Notes under the pieces: model-generated
What the model was told of the DNA's origin: nothing
What the model saw: only the letters and a program-made list of their open reading frames with translations
Database searches by the model: none
Shown here: positions 52,566-62,192 of the stretch, piece after piece
How positions within the stretch are numbered: position 1 is the first letter of the stretch
How the letters are laid out: each line of letters begins with the position of its first letter
Assembly (NCBI RefSeq): GCF_903944925.1
Contig: NZ_CAJATU010000123.1
Span: 124,001-188,000, forward strand
Length of the DNA: 64,000 nucleotides
Reading direction: 5' to 3'
Source: an uncultured Rhodopila sp.
Lineage (GTDB): Bacteria > Pseudomonadota > Alphaproteobacteria > Acetobacterales > Acetobacteraceae
Translations under genes and position numbers: made by a program

Positions 52566-54032
52566 ATGAAGGTTTCTCCGATCGTCGTGCTGGTTTGCGC
52601 GACGACGCTGCTGCGAATCGCGTTCGCCGCCACCACCGGGCTGGGGGTGGACGAGAGCTACATGGTGACGGCCGGGCGGGTTCTTTGCCTCGGCTATTTC
52701 GACCATCCACCGGCCTCGTGGTGGCTGTCCAGGGGAGCAGCCCATCTGTCCGGGACGGAAGCGCCGGTTGTCGTCCGGTTGCCGTTCGTCCTGCTGTTCG
52801 CCGTATCGCAAGTCCTGGTTTGGCGCATCGGATGCCGTATTGCAGGAAGCCGGGCTGGGCTATGGGCGGCAGTCGCCTTGAACCTGTCGCCGGTCTTCGG
52901 GGTAACGACGGGAAGCTGGGTCTTGCCGGACGGCCCGTTGGATGCGGCGCTGCTGGGCGCGGTGCTGTGCTTGCTCAATGCCCTTTCGTCTGATGATCAC
53001 CGGTTCGGCTGGTGGGCCGGCTTAGGCGTCTGCGCCGGCTTGGCTTTGTTTTCCAAATACACCGCGGTCCTGCCGATCGGCGGCGCGTTCCTGTATTTGC
53101 TGACCAGCCGGACCCATCGGCATTGGCTGGGCCGTTGGCAACCCTACGCCGCAGTGGGACTTGCCGTGCTGGTCTTCAGCCCGGTGCTGATCTGGAACGC
53201 GACGCATGGCTGGGCGTCATTCGCGTTTCAGGGCGACCGGGCCGTCGGGCTGCGGTTCCACCCGCTTGCGCCGCTGGCCACCCTGGGAGGGGAGGCTCTG
53301 TTCGTCCTGCCCTGGATCTGGGCGCCAATGATGGTGCTGTTCGTTGGCGGGTTCCGGCGGAGCGCGCCCTGGACGCATCGCCTGCTGGCGTTCCTGGCCG
53401 CGCCGCCAATCATTGGCTTCGCCCTGATATCCGCGTGGTCGAGCCAGCGGATACTGTTTCATTGGGCTGCCCCCGGTTATCTGATGCTGTTCCCGCTGCT
53501 GGGCGAAGCCATCGCACATCGGCTGGACCGGCCCGGGGTGCAACGGCTGATCGCGGGCAGCGCCGCGCTGGTGCTTGCCGCCATGACCATCATCAGTCTG
53601 CAAATCCAGTTCGACTTTCTGGGCGGCAGCCTGGCCGCGGCGATGGGCAAGGACCCGACAGCCGAGGGCCTCGACTGGACATCGGTGAGAGATGATTTGC
53701 GGTCGCGGGGCGAATTGCCTCCCGGTGCCGTTGCGGCCTCGGTGAGTTGGCGCGACGCCGGCAAGCTCGGCTACGCGCTTGGTCCGGACGTCACGATGCT
53801 GTGCCTCAACCGCGATTGCCGCCAGTTCGGTGTTGCCGATGCGGTGAGCGGCTTTGCCGAACGGGACGTCTTGGTGTTGTTGCCGGATCCGGTCGGCGGG
53901 AGTCTGGACGAGGCAAAGCGCTGGTTCAGCAGTGTTGAGATTCTACCCGGGACCTCGATTCGCCTGGGCGGCCGGGTGCTTCGGACGGTCACCGTCCTGC
54001 GCGGCCACGGCCTGCAGCCGCCGGGCCGGTGA
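52566..54032 (+). CDS. Glycosyltransferase family 39 / ArnT-like membrane protein
   Basis: The 488-residue integral membrane protein starts with a hydrophobic helix and then the catalytic loop GLGVDESYMVTAGRVLCLGYFDHPPASWW (Asp29-Glu30), the hallmark of GT39/PMT and ArnT enzymes, which transfer sugars from polyprenyl phosphates to lipids or proteins on the outer face of the inner membrane. About ten membrane segments follow (VGLAVLVFSPVLIWNATHGWASFAFQGD, FVLPWIWAPMMVLFVGG, MLFPLLGEAIAHRL). The C-terminal third is soluble and periplasmic-looking. The ATG at 52566 precedes helix 1 directly; the longer open frame overlaps the FAH gene. The acceptor is unknown. Confidence 0.85.
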   Translation: MKVSPIVVLVCATTLLRIAFAATTGLGVDESYMVTAGRVLCLGYFDHPPASWWLSRGAAHLSGTEAPVVVRLPFVLLFAVSQVLVWRIGCRIAGSRAGLWAAVALNLSPVFGVTTGSWVLPDGPLDAALLGAVLCLLNALSSDDHRFGWWAGLGVCAGLALFSKYTAVLPIGGAFLYLLTSRTHRHWLGRWQPYAAVGLAVLVFSPVLIWNATHGWASFAFQGDRAVGLRFHPLAPLATLGGEALFVLPWIWAPMMVLFVGGFRRSAPWTHRLLAFLAAPPIIGFALISAWSSQRILFHWAAPGYLMLFPLLGEAIAHRLDRPGVQRLIAGSAALVLAAMTIISLQIQFDFLGGSLAAAMGKDPTAEGLDWTSVRDDLRSRGELPPGAVAASVSWRDAGKLGYALGPDVTMLCLNRDCRQFGVADAVSGFAERDVLVLLPDPVGGSLDEAKRWFSSVEILPGTSIRLGGRVLRTVTVLRGHGLQPPGR

Positions 54033-54055
54033 CGCGACGCGAAGCGTAGAGGCGC

Positions 54056-54115
54056 CGTCATGCCTTGGTGCCGGTTGCGGCAAAGGCGCGGATGCCGACC
54101 TGCGTCGGCATGACG
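54056..54115. repeat. Shorter copy of the dispersed palindromic element
   Basis: It shares ggttgcggcaaaggcg, then ggatgcc, then cggcatgacg with 57911-57952. It contains a perfect inner stem TGCCGA-cctgcg-TCGGCA. One arm is mostly lost. It lies between the convergent GT39 and amidohydrolase genes. Confidence 0.75.
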
Positions 54116-54143
54116 AGGCGGCTAGACTGAACGGCCAATGCGA

Positions 54144-54974
54144 TCAGAACCCGTACAGCCGCGCCGGGTTATCCGCCAGAATCTGCTGGCGCACCGCGCT
54201 ATCCGGAACCCAGTCGAAGAACTGGTCCAGCAGCAACCCCGCTTCCGGCGCCGGCTTCATCTGCGCATGCGGCCAGTCCGTGCCCCATACGCAGCGATCC
54301 GGCGCAGCCGCGACCAGGGCCTTCACGTTGGCTCCGACATCCGCCCAGGGCGACCCGGCGGATGAGGCGCGGTAGCTGCACACTTTGATCCATGCCCGGC
54401 GGCTGTCCAACAGCCGCAACAGCGCCTGGAACTGCGGATGGTCCACGCCCAGCGCGGCCTTTACCCCGCCGCAGTGGTCGATCACCACCTCCACCGGCAG
54501 CCCCGCCAGCTTCGGTCCGATCTCCTGCAGCTTCGCCCCGTCGGCATAGATCTGGATGTGCCAGCCGAGCGGCGCGACACGGCGCGCCAGCGCGTCCAAC
54601 TGGTCCTCCGGCGTGCCGTTGCCGGATACCATGTTGAACCGCACACCGCGGATGCCCTGGTCGTGCAGCCGCTGCAATGCCGCCGCGTCGAAACTGTCAT
54701 CGATCACCGCGACGCCGCGGGCGCGGTGCAGGCCGAACTGCGAGATCGCGTCCAGGGTCACGGCATTGTCGGTACCGTAGATGCTCGCCTGCACCACCAC
54801 CATGCGCTCGATCCCGAGGGCTTCCGCAACCCGCAGGTAGGGCGGCACCAGCGCCTCGGGCGGCGTATAATGACGCGCCGGGCTCATCGGGAACCGGTCG
54901 AACGGGCCGAAAATATGGAAGTGGCAATCCGTGGTGAGCGGCGGGGCTTTTTGCTTCGGCGCGCGGGTGTCCAT
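54144..54974 (-). CDS. Amidohydrolase family protein (2-pyrone-4,6-dicarboxylate hydrolase-like)
   Basis: The 276-residue protein starts with the metal-binding TTDCHFHIFGP, continues with RMVVVQASIYGTDN, VEVVIDHCGG, and closes with CVWGTDWPHAQ and QQILADNPARLYGF. These are the marks of the TIM-barrel amidohydrolase group that includes 2-pyrone-4,6-dicarboxylate hydrolase (LigI) and related lactonases, often metal-independent or mononuclear. The ATG at 54974 overlaps the MFS stop by one base (TGATG), so it is translationally coupled to that transporter. An uptake-and-hydrolysis pair for a small lactone or amide is likely. Confidence 0.85.
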   Translation of the reverse strand: MDTRAPKQKAPPLTTDCHFHIFGPFDRFPMSPARHYTPPEALVPPYLRVAEALGIERMVVVQASIYGTDNAVTLDAISQFGLHRARGVAVIDDSFDAAALQRLHDQGIRGVRFNMVSGNGTPEDQLDALARRVAPLGWHIQIYADGAKLQEIGPKLAGLPVEVVIDHCGGVKAALGVDHPQFQALLRLLDSRRAWIKVCSYRASSAGSPWADVGANVKALVAAAPDRCVWGTDWPHAQMKPAPEAGLLLDQFFDWVPDSAVRQQILADNPARLYGF

Positions 54975-56257
54975 CAGTCGCCTCCTGCCGCTTTCGGCCC
55001 GGGGATCAGTGATGCGCCCGCCTCGGCGCGGACCAGGGCCGGCGCCGGGCGGACGCCCGACACGGCCCACAGCGAGACGCAATACGCCAGCGCCGAGACG
55101 ACGAACGGCGCCCCCGGCAGCAGGATCAGCGCGTACGGACCGGTGAAATGGGCGAACACCGTGCCGGCTACCAGCGGCGAGGCGATCGCCACCAGCCCCT
55201 GGATCGACGCCAGCGCCCCCTGAGTCTCGCCCTGCCGATCGGCCGGGACCGCGGCGGAAACGAGGCCTTGCACCGCCGGGTTGGTGATGGCGCCTCCGGC
55301 CTGGATCGCGATGCCCAGCAGCACCACCCAGCCGAACGGTGCGAACGCAATCAGCAGGTAGGCGACGATGGTGATCGAACTGCCGATGAGAGCGGAGCGC
55401 AGTTCGCCGAAATGCGGGATGATGCGGCGCACCAGCAGACCCTGGACCACGGCCGAACCCAGGCCGGCCAGCGCCAGGGCCAGGCCGTTTTGCTGGGTGT
55501 CCCAGTTGAAGCGAAGCTGGTTGGCCAGCACGAACGTCGTTTGCAGCGCGCCCATGGCGAACCAGGTGCAGCCCCAGGCGATCGCCAGGCGGCCGAGGTT
55601 CGGGCTCCCGGTGAGAACCTTCAGCGACCCAAGCGGGTTGGCGCGCCGCCACTCGAACGCGCGGCGGCGCTCCGGCGGCAGGCTTTCCGGCAAGACGATC
55701 AGGCCATACAGCACATTGCAGGCGGTCAGCGCCGCCGCCGCCATGAACGGCACCCGCAAACCATACGTGCCCAGCAAGCCGCCAATCGCCGGCCCAAGCA
55801 CGAAGCCGAGCCCGAACGTCGCGCCAATCAGGCCGAACCGAGAGGCACGCAGCTTCGGCGGCGTCACGTCAGCGATGTAGGCGGAGGCGGTGGCGGCATT
55901 CGCGGCCGTCGCTCCGGCGATCATGCGGCCGAGGAACAGCCAGATCAGCGATGGCGCCCAGGCCAGCATGGCGTAGTTCACGCCCACCCCGGCGAGCGAC
56001 AGCAGGATCACCGGGCGCCGGCCGAACCGGTCGCTCAGCCCGCCGAGTATCGGCGCGCAGACGAACTGCATGACCGAAAACGCCGTCAGCAGCGTGCCGA
56101 CCCAAAGCGCGGCGCCGGACGCTGTCAGGCCGGACATCTCCAGAACCAGCGACGGCACGATCGGCACCACCAGGCCGAAACCCAGGGCGTCGATCACCAG
56201 GGTGACGAGGATGAATCCGACGGCCGGGCGGCGGTGGTCGTGAGGAAGCAGGCTCAT
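54974..56257 (-). CDS. MFS transporter (TetA/TCR-like, DHA1)
   Basis: The 427-residue protein has 12 membrane helices, the DHA1 motif FGLVVPIVPSLVLEMSG in helix 1, the loop motif GGLSDRFGRRPVILLSLAG (motif A between helices 2 and 3), and the helix-5 motif GLIGATFGLGFVLGPAIGGLLG. It resembles tetracycline/multidrug exporters, but its coupling to an amidohydrolase gene (1-nt overlap) may mean that it moves that enzyme's substrate or product. The ATG at 56257 was chosen by the normal N-terminal position of helix 1; the upstream frame has no coding character. Confidence 0.88.
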   Translation of the reverse strand: MSLLPHDHRRPAVGFILVTLVIDALGFGLVVPIVPSLVLEMSGLTASGAALWVGTLLTAFSVMQFVCAPILGGLSDRFGRRPVILLSLAGVGVNYAMLAWAPSLIWLFLGRMIAGATAANAATASAYIADVTPPKLRASRFGLIGATFGLGFVLGPAIGGLLGTYGLRVPFMAAAALTACNVLYGLIVLPESLPPERRRAFEWRRANPLGSLKVLTGSPNLGRLAIAWGCTWFAMGALQTTFVLANQLRFNWDTQQNGLALALAGLGSAVVQGLLVRRIIPHFGELRSALIGSSITIVAYLLIAFAPFGWVVLLGIAIQAGGAITNPAVQGLVSAAVPADRQGETQGALASIQGLVAIASPLVAGTVFAHFTGPYALILLPGAPFVVSALAYCVSLWAVSGVRPAPALVRAEAGASLIPGPKAAGGD

Positions 56258-56478
56258 TGGCCGCCGCGACGGGGGGTGACGCCGATGGGCGTTGCTGGTG
56301 TGGCGAAGTCGGTCATCAAATCCCCAATGCGTGCTTATCGTCGCGGCGGATAGCGCGGACGGATGTCCTTTGTATCGGTGTAGATGTGCATTCCCCCGTC
56401 CGGTTGCCAAGGCGGCCCGGGCTTTGGGGTGGCTTCGCTTTTGTGCTATCGGCGCCTTTGTGTGAGGAGGCCTGAAAC

Positions 56479-56568
56479 GTGGACGTCAATGAGCCTGCGG
56501 TTCTGGCGCACCCCCCGGCGGTTGCCACTCGCCCGCTGACCGTGGCCGATTATCACAAAACGGGTGAG
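56479..56568 (+). pseudogene. Remnant of an Uma2-family endonuclease gene (N-terminus only)
   Basis: A GTG start with GAGGAGG upstream is followed by VNEPAVLAHPPA and RPLTVADYHKTGEF, which is the usual N-terminus of Uma2-family restriction-endonuclease-like proteins (RPLTVxEYHxM). After GEF the expected DDRIELIEG is missing and the frame continues into unrelated sequence. So only about 30 residues of the family remain, with an intact ribosome binding site. It is the only recognisable content in the 545-nt gap 56258-56802 between the MFS and cysteine synthase genes; the rest shows no gene. Confidence 0.55.
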
Positions 56569-56802
56569 TTTTCCCCCACACCAATCGATGCCGAAGCGCG
56601 CAGCCAAGCACGCGCGGGTGATTGCCACGATGCCGCCAGTCCCGGGTTTAGAGAAGGAAATTCCATACACCAACGTGTCGATACAAAGTTTTTCCGATTG
56701 TTCCTGCGCATCTTGCCAGCCTGAGTAAATTTGTCTCTTATGCGCGCAATGGAGCCGCGCTTGCCGGTGCTTCGCGGTTGTTGCCAGGAAAAGGTCATCG
56801 CC

Positions 56803-57783
56803 ATGGGAACTGAACACAAGCCACTCGTCCTCGATCGCCCATTGCGCGGTCGGATCTATGACAACATCGCCGAGACCATCGGCAACACGCCGCTGGTGCG
56901 CATTCCGAAGATCCTGGCCGAGGAAGGCATCACCGCCGACATCCTGCTGAAGCTTGAGTTCTTCAATCCGCTCAGCAGCGTCAAGGACCGTATCGGCGTC
57001 AACCTGATCCTGGCGCTGGAAGAATCCGGCGACCTGAAGCCCGGCGGCACGATCATCGAGCCGACATCCGGCAACACCGGGATCGGCCTGGCGTTCGTCG
57101 CGGCGGCGCGCGGCTACCGGCTGATCCTGACCATGCCGGAATCGGTGTCGATCGAGCGCCGCAAGGTGCTGGCCTATCTCGGCGCCGAGTTGGAACTGAC
57201 ACCGCGCGAGAAGGGCATGAACGGCGCGGTGGCGCGGGCGAAGGAATTGCTGGCGGACACCCCCGGCGCGGTCACCGCCAATCAGTTCGGCAGCCCGGCC
57301 AACCCGGCGATCCATGCGCGGACCACCGCCGAGGAGATCTGGTTCGACACCAATGGCGATGTGGATGCGGTGATCTCCGGCGTCGGCACCGGCGGCACGC
57401 TGACCGGAATCGCGCAGGCGCTGAAGCCGCGCCGCCCGGGCCTGAAGCTAATCGCGGTCGAGCCCGCGGCCAGCCCGGTGCTGTCCGGCGGCAAGCCGGC
57501 GCCTCACCCGATCCAGGGCATCGGCGCGGGCTTCGTGCCGGAAGTGCTGGACACCAAGGCGATCGACGAGATCATCCAGGTCACCAATGAGGAAACGCTC
57601 GCCAACGCCCGCCGGCTGGCGCGGGTCGAGGGCATCCCGGGCGGCATTTCCTCCGGCGCGGCCCTGTCGGCTGCACTGAAGGTGGGCAAGCGGCCGGAAT
57701 ATGCCAACGGGAAGCGGATCGTCGTGATCATCCCGTCGTTCGCCGAGCGGTACATTTCCACCGTGCTGTTCGAAGGGCTGTAG
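56803..57783 (+). CDS. cysK: Cysteine synthase A (O-acetylserine sulfhydrylase)
   Basis: The 326-residue PLP enzyme has Lys61 in [10 protein letters not shown] as the cofactor lysine, the phosphate/substrate loop [11 protein letters not shown], the Gly-rich [12 protein letters not shown] for PLP phosphate, and [17 protein letters not shown]. These fit CysK rather than cystathionine beta-synthase. It makes cysteine from O-acetylserine and sulfide in the cytoplasm. AGGAAAAGG precedes the ATG at 56803; the upstream in-frame ATG lacks one. The preceding 230 nt holds its promoter region but no clear motif was identified. It stands alone. Confidence 0.95.
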   Translation: MGTEHKPLVLDRPLRGRIYDNIAETIGNTPLVRIPKILAEEGITADILLKLEFFNPLSSVKDRIGVNLILALEESGDLKPGGTIIEPTSGNTGIGLAFVAAARGYRLILTMPESVSIERRKVLAYLGAELELTPREKGMNGAVARAKELLADTPGAVTANQFGSPANPAIHARTTAEEIWFDTNGDVDAVISGVGTGGTLTGIAQALKPRRPGLKLIAVEPAASPVLSGGKPAPHPIQGIGAGFVPEVLDTKAIDEIIQVTNEETLANARRLARVEGIPGGISSGAALSAALKVGKRPEYANGKRIVVIIPSFAERYISTVLFEGL

Positions 57784-57866
57784 TCGAACCGGCTGCCTAT
57801 ACGGTCAGGGTGTGCGCAGGCCGAGGCGGTAAGTCAGGGGGCGCTCGGGCCTGGCGCACCCCCCGT

Positions 57867-57952
57867 CGTCATGATGCGCGAAGGCGCGCCATCCACGCCT
57901 TGCGGTACCTGTTGCGGCAAAGGCGTGGATGCCAGCCTCCGCCGGCATGACG
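57867..57952. repeat. Palindromic intergenic element between cysK and lysS
   Basis: Arms 57867-57901 and 57920-57952 are imperfect inverted copies (cgtcatg ... gccatccacgcctt against aaggcgtggatgcc ... catgacg), spacer 18 nt. It is the fullest copy of the dispersed family and lies in the 334-nt gap 57784-58117, which otherwise shows no gene. Confidence 0.85.
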
Positions 57953-58117
57953 ATGTGGCGCCGGGCGCGATTGCGCATCGCATCCACACCGAAGCGCCCG
58001 CTTCGGAACGGCAAGGCAAATCCCGCTTGGATGAATTTACATCCACCGGGCGGTATCGGCCCGTAATCATCATGGTTGTGATTGACCTGAAGCACCCCGG
58101 TCCATAGCTTCCGGCCC

Positions 58118-59707
58118 ATGTCCGACACTGTCCGCAACGACGCGCCCGGCGTGCCAAAGGCTTGGCCATTCGAGGAAGCGAAAAAGGTAGCCCAGCGCCT
58201 TGCCGCCTCCGGCAAGGATCGCGCCCTGTTCGAGACCGGCTATGGCCCGTCCGGCCTGCCGCATATCGGCACCTTCGGGGAGGTTGCCCGCACGTCCTGG
58301 GTGCGCCACGCCTTTACCGAGCTGACCGGCCTGCCCTCGAAGCTGCTGGCGTTCAGCGACGACATGGACGGGCTGCGCAAGGTGCCGGACAACGTTCCGA
58401 ACCGGGAGAAGCTGGCGTCGCATCTCGGCAAGCCGCTGACGCAAATCCCCGACCCGTTCGGCACGCATGAAAGCTTCGGCGCGCACAACAACGCGCGGCT
58501 GCGGGCGTTCCTTGACTCCTTTGGCTTCCAGTATGAGTTTGCGTCGTCCACGGACTACTACAAGGCGGGGCGCTTCGATGCCGCGCTGGTGCGGGTGCTG
58601 GAGTGCTACGATGCCGTGATGGCCGCCACGCTGCCGACGCTGCGGTCTGAACGAGCGGCGACATATTCGCCGATATTGCCAATCCACCCGCACACCGGGA
58701 TCGTGATGCAGGTGCCGATGGAACGCATCGATGCCGCCGCCGCTACCGTCACATGGACGGACCCGGATACCGGCGATCGCTTCGAAACCTCGGTCAAGGG
58801 CGGTGCCTGCAAGCTGCAATGGAAGGCCGACTGGGCAATGCGCTGGTATGCGCTGTCGGTCGATTATGAGATGTCGGGCAAGGATCTCATCGATTCCGTC
58901 AAGCTATCCACGAAAATCTGCCGCATCCTCGGCGGCAAGCCGCCCGAGGGCATGACCTATGAGCTGTTCCTCGACCAGGACGGCCAGAAAATCAGCAAGT
59001 CCAAGGGCAACGGCCTGTCAGTGGACGAATGGCTGACCTATGCGCCGCCGGTCTCGCTGTCGCAGTTCATGTACAATCAGCCGCAGCGCGCCAAGCGGCT
59101 GTTCTTTGACGTCATCCCGCGTGCGGTGGATGAATATGTCGGCAACCTCGACAAAGCGCGCACCCAGGCCGCCGAGGAACAGCCGACCAACCCGGTCTGG
59201 CACATCCATGCGGGAAGCATCCCCGAGCACGAGGGCAGCCCGATATCCTTCGGCATGCTGCTGAACCTCGCCAGCGTGGTGAACGCGGATGAGCCGGGCA
59301 TCCTGTGGGGCTTCATCCGCCGCTACGTCCCCGGCGCCAGCCCGGAAACCGAGCCGCTGCTCGACCGCCTGGCGGATCACGCTGTTGCGTACTATCGGGA
59401 TTTCGTCCGGCCGGAGAAGCGCTACCGCGAGCCCGATGCGATGGAACGCGCTGCGCTGGAGGATCTCGCGACCGCGCTCGGCACGCTTCCGGCGGACGCT
59501 TCGGCGGAGGCGATCCAGACGGTCGTCTTCGAAGTCGGCAAGCGCCACCCGTTTGCGGACCTGCGCAGCTTTTTCGGCTGTCTATACCAGGTGCTGCTCG
59601 GCCAGCAGGAAGGACCCCGGTTCGGCGGGTTCGTCGCGTTGTATGGCATCCAAGAAACGATTGCGCTCATCCGAACGGCGCTCGCCCGCCGGCCGGACCC
59701 GGCTTGA
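58118..59707 (+). CDS. lysS: Class I lysine--tRNA ligase
   Basis: The 529-residue protein is the archaeal-type class I enzyme common in Alphaproteobacteria: HIGH-like HIGT at 49-52 within [22 protein letters not shown]-like KISKS at 291-295, and [12 protein letters not shown] plus the helical anticodon domain at the end. It lacks all class II LysRS motifs. It charges tRNA-Lys. Two bases after its stop begins an MprF-like gene, an arrangement that links tRNA charging to lipid lysylation only if the MprF protein has synthase activity, which is doubtful here. Confidence 0.97.
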   Translation: MSDTVRNDAPGVPKAWPFEEAKKVAQRLAASGKDRALFETGYGPSGLPHIGTFGEVARTSWVRHAFTELTGLPSKLLAFSDDMDGLRKVPDNVPNREKLASHLGKPLTQIPDPFGTHESFGAHNNARLRAFLDSFGFQYEFASSTDYYKAGRFDAALVRVLECYDAVMAATLPTLRSERAATYSPILPIHPHTGIVMQVPMERIDAAAATVTWTDPDTGDRFETSVKGGACKLQWKADWAMRWYALSVDYEMSGKDLIDSVKLSTKICRILGGKPPEGMTYELFLDQDGQKISKSKGNGLSVDEWLTYAPPVSLSQFMYNQPQRAKRLFFDVIPRAVDEYVGNLDKARTQAAEEQPTNPVWHIHAGSIPEHEGSPISFGMLLNLASVVNADEPGILWGFIRRYVPGASPETEPLLDRLADHAVAYYRDFVRPEKRYREPDAMERAALEDLATALGTLPADASAEAIQTVVFEVGKRHPFADLRSFFGCLYQVLLGQQEGPRFGGFVALYGIQETIALIRTALARRPDPA

Positions 59708-59709
59708 CG

Positions 59710-61770
59710 ATGGAGCCGGGCAAGCGAGAGAGCCTGAAAAGCTGGCTCCGTCATCTGCCCGCGGTTCTCGGCGTGGTGCTGCTGATTGGCGCGATCTATG
59801 TGGTGCAGCGCGAATTCCGCCACCTGAGGCTCAAAGACATCGGCGAGGCGCTGAGCGCGATCCCGCGCAATGCGCTGCTGTTCTCGTTCGTCTGGACCAT
59901 CCTGTCGTATTTCATCCTGACGTTTTACGACCGCCTCGGCACCATCTACGCCGGCCACAAGGTGTCCTATGGCAAGGTCGCGTTCGCTTCGTTCTGCGCC
60001 TATGCACTATCGCATAACCTGGGCTTCGCCGCGGTGTCCGGTGCCGCCGTCCGCTACCGTTTGTACGCGCATTGGGGCCTGACCCCGCTGCAAATCGGCA
60101 AGACGGTGGCATTCTGCAGCCTGACCTTCGGCCTGGGCGGCATGGTGCTGGGCGGGGCGATCCTGTTCATGGAGCCGCGCGCGATCCCGTTCTTCGGCCA
60201 GCACCTGCCGGCCATCGCGCTGTATGGCGTCGGGGTGCTGCTCTGGCTGATCGTCCTGGGCTATGTCACCTTCTCCAAGGTGCTCGGACATATCCGGATG
60301 TTCGGCAACCAGATCGAACTGCCCGGCTGGCGCATGGCGATCGTCCAGGTGCTGCTGGCGACCATTGATGTCGCGGTGACTGCGACGATCTTTTATGCCT
60401 TGCTCCCAAAGGCTCCAGGACTGACCTGGCTGATCTTCCTGGGCGTCTATGTCGCCTCCTACACCGCCGGCCTTGCGGCCAACCTGCCCGGCGGTATCGG
60501 TGTGTTCGACACCGCGATGCTGTTCGGCCTGGCCCCCTACCTGGAAGCGCCGCAGATCGTCGGCGCCATCCTGGTGTTCAGGCTGTACTATTACATCATC
60601 CCGCTTTTCCTGGCCGGCTCCTTGTTTGCCGGGAACGAAATCCTGCTGCGCGGCGGCGGACTGCTGAAATATTTTGGCAGCGGTTCGGCGCCGGTCCAGG
60701 CGATCGGGCGCTGGAGCGAGCCGGACTTTGCCGTGACCGCGGCGACCGGGGCCGTCGGCCTGTGCGGCGCGCTGATGCTGTGCCTGGGCGTGCTGGCGCC
60801 GCAGACGGATTTTTCCTGGCTCGATCCCGACTATGCGGAGTTCGCCAGCCAGGCCGGCCAGTTCGTCCCCTCGCTTATCGGCGCCGGCCTGGTGCTGATG
60901 GCCATCGGGCTGTCGCACCGCGTCAATCTTGCGTGGGTGCTGACCATCCTGCTGCTGATCACCGGCGCCGCATTCGCCGCGACGCAGGAGAACCGTCTGT
61001 GGGTCGTCGGCATCCTGGTGCTGACCACGCTGCTGCTGGCGCCGTTCCGCGCCTGCTTCTACCGGCACGCGCACATGTTCACCGGACCGCTGCAACCGGG
61101 TAGCGCGCTGTCGATCGTCGTCCTGGTGGTCTGCCTGATGGCTTTGGCGGTCACCCGGCCGCACACCCACGCACTGCAGAACAACGCCTTCTGGATGGTC
61201 GTCATCTCGCGGCAGGAGCCGAACTCCGTCCGAGTCGCGGTGGCGATCTCGGTGCTGCTGGGCCTGACCGCGCTCTGGCTTCTGGTCCGGCCGGGACAGG
61301 TCCGCTACCTGCCATGGGACGCTAATGCTCGCGACGTGCTCGTCGGCCTGGGCGCGCATCCGGAACAGACCTGTTCGGCCGGCGCCGACGGCCTGGTGAT
61401 GGGCGAGGCAGGCCGGGCCGGGGTGCCGTTCCGGCGCTGCGGCCGGGTGCTGCTCGGGTTGGGCGACCCGGCCGGGGACGAGAACGACCGTGTCTCGGCG
61501 ATCTGGCGCCTGCGCGACCTGGCGCGCCAGGAAGGCCTCGACGCCGCTGTCTGGCGCGCCGGGCCGGATCTGTTGAAGGTGTATGGCGATCTCGGGCTGA
61601 CCGCCCTGCCGCTGGGTTCCGACGGGTTGCCGCTGCCGGAGTCGGAAGGTGATGCGCCGCGCGCGGAGCAATATCTTGTCTGTGTCGCCGAACGCGACTT
61701 GAACCTGTTGCTTCCGGTCTTGCCGAAACTTGCCCATGGGCAGCGTTCGGTTGTTGCTGCGTCCGCCTGA
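59710..61770 (+). CDS. MprF-like (YbhN-type flippase) membrane protein with truncated lysyl-lipid synthase domain
   Basis: The 686-residue protein has an MprF-type N-terminal flippase domain (LKDIGEALSAIPRNALLFSFVW, then TFYDRLGTIYAGHKVSYGKVAF, SHNLGFAAVSGAAVRYRLY, AGLAANLPGGIGVFDTAML). Further membrane helices run to about 530. Residues 536-686 match only the first GNAT-like half of the LPG synthase domain (PWDANARDVL, RRCGRVLLGLGDPAGDENDRVSAIWRLRDLA, VYGDLGLTALPLG) and then stop. The second, aminoacyl-transfer half is absent, so it may act as a flippase or bind lipids rather than make lysyl-phosphatidylglycerol. It starts 2 nt after the lysyl-tRNA synthetase stop. Confidence 0.8.
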   Translation: MEPGKRESLKSWLRHLPAVLGVVLLIGAIYVVQREFRHLRLKDIGEALSAIPRNALLFSFVWTILSYFILTFYDRLGTIYAGHKVSYGKVAFASFCAYALSHNLGFAAVSGAAVRYRLYAHWGLTPLQIGKTVAFCSLTFGLGGMVLGGAILFMEPRAIPFFGQHLPAIALYGVGVLLWLIVLGYVTFSKVLGHIRMFGNQIELPGWRMAIVQVLLATIDVAVTATIFYALLPKAPGLTWLIFLGVYVASYTAGLAANLPGGIGVFDTAMLFGLAPYLEAPQIVGAILVFRLYYYIIPLFLAGSLFAGNEILLRGGGLLKYFGSGSAPVQAIGRWSEPDFAVTAATGAVGLCGALMLCLGVLAPQTDFSWLDPDYAEFASQAGQFVPSLIGAGLVLMAIGLSHRVNLAWVLTILLLITGAAFAATQENRLWVVGILVLTTLLLAPFRACFYRHAHMFTGPLQPGSALSIVVLVVCLMALAVTRPHTHALQNNAFWMVVISRQEPNSVRVAVAISVLLGLTALWLLVRPGQVRYLPWDANARDVLVGLGAHPEQTCSAGADGLVMGEAGRAGVPFRRCGRVLLGLGDPAGDENDRVSAIWRLRDLARQEGLDAAVWRAGPDLLKVYGDLGLTALPLGSDGLPLPESEGDAPRAEQYLVCVAERDLNLLLPVLPKLAHGQRSVVAASA

Positions 61771-62192
61771 TGCTGCAACGGCCGAGTCTATTTCCGCGAT
61801 GTTTGAACAAAGGCGCGTGCGCGGGGTGGGGATTCGAACTAAAATTGCGCCTGGTCGCAGGAAATGGGCGGCCGCGCACCATGAAATTTGCGCGTCCGGG
61901 GATCTTCGGGCGGCGTGCCCCTGGTGGATAAATCGTATTCGAATCAGGGTGCTGGCTGCCGGGTAGACGGCATGCCGAGAACGTTATAATGGAAAACCGG
62001 GCGAAATTTGGGCGATTCGACGAAAACTGCCCGATTAGCTATGGGCGAATGCGCGATCACGCCGTATAGTGTACCAGCCTGTAGTGACGACACGAGGACG
62101 GTGACCGCTCCCGGCAGGGTTTGGTTTTTGTCCTGGCTCGGTTACCCAAACGGGAGAAACCGGCACCGTGGCCCGCAAGGGCATCAGGTGCT
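61771..62192 (+). other. Long gene-free leader region before the cold-shock gene
   Basis: These 422 nt show no gene. The segment 61829-61840 (GGGGATTCGAAC-like) looks at first like the T-arm of a minus-strand tRNA, but no matching stems are present. The region must contain the promoter of the double cold-shock-domain gene, and the length is compatible with a long structured 5' UTR as in cspA-type mRNAs. No specific element can be named. Confidence 0.45.

Noticed and set aside
61829-61870. tRNA-like GGGGATTCGAAC segment before the cold-shock gene
   Set aside because: No acceptor, D or anticodon stems can be drawn around it and the T-stem does not pair.
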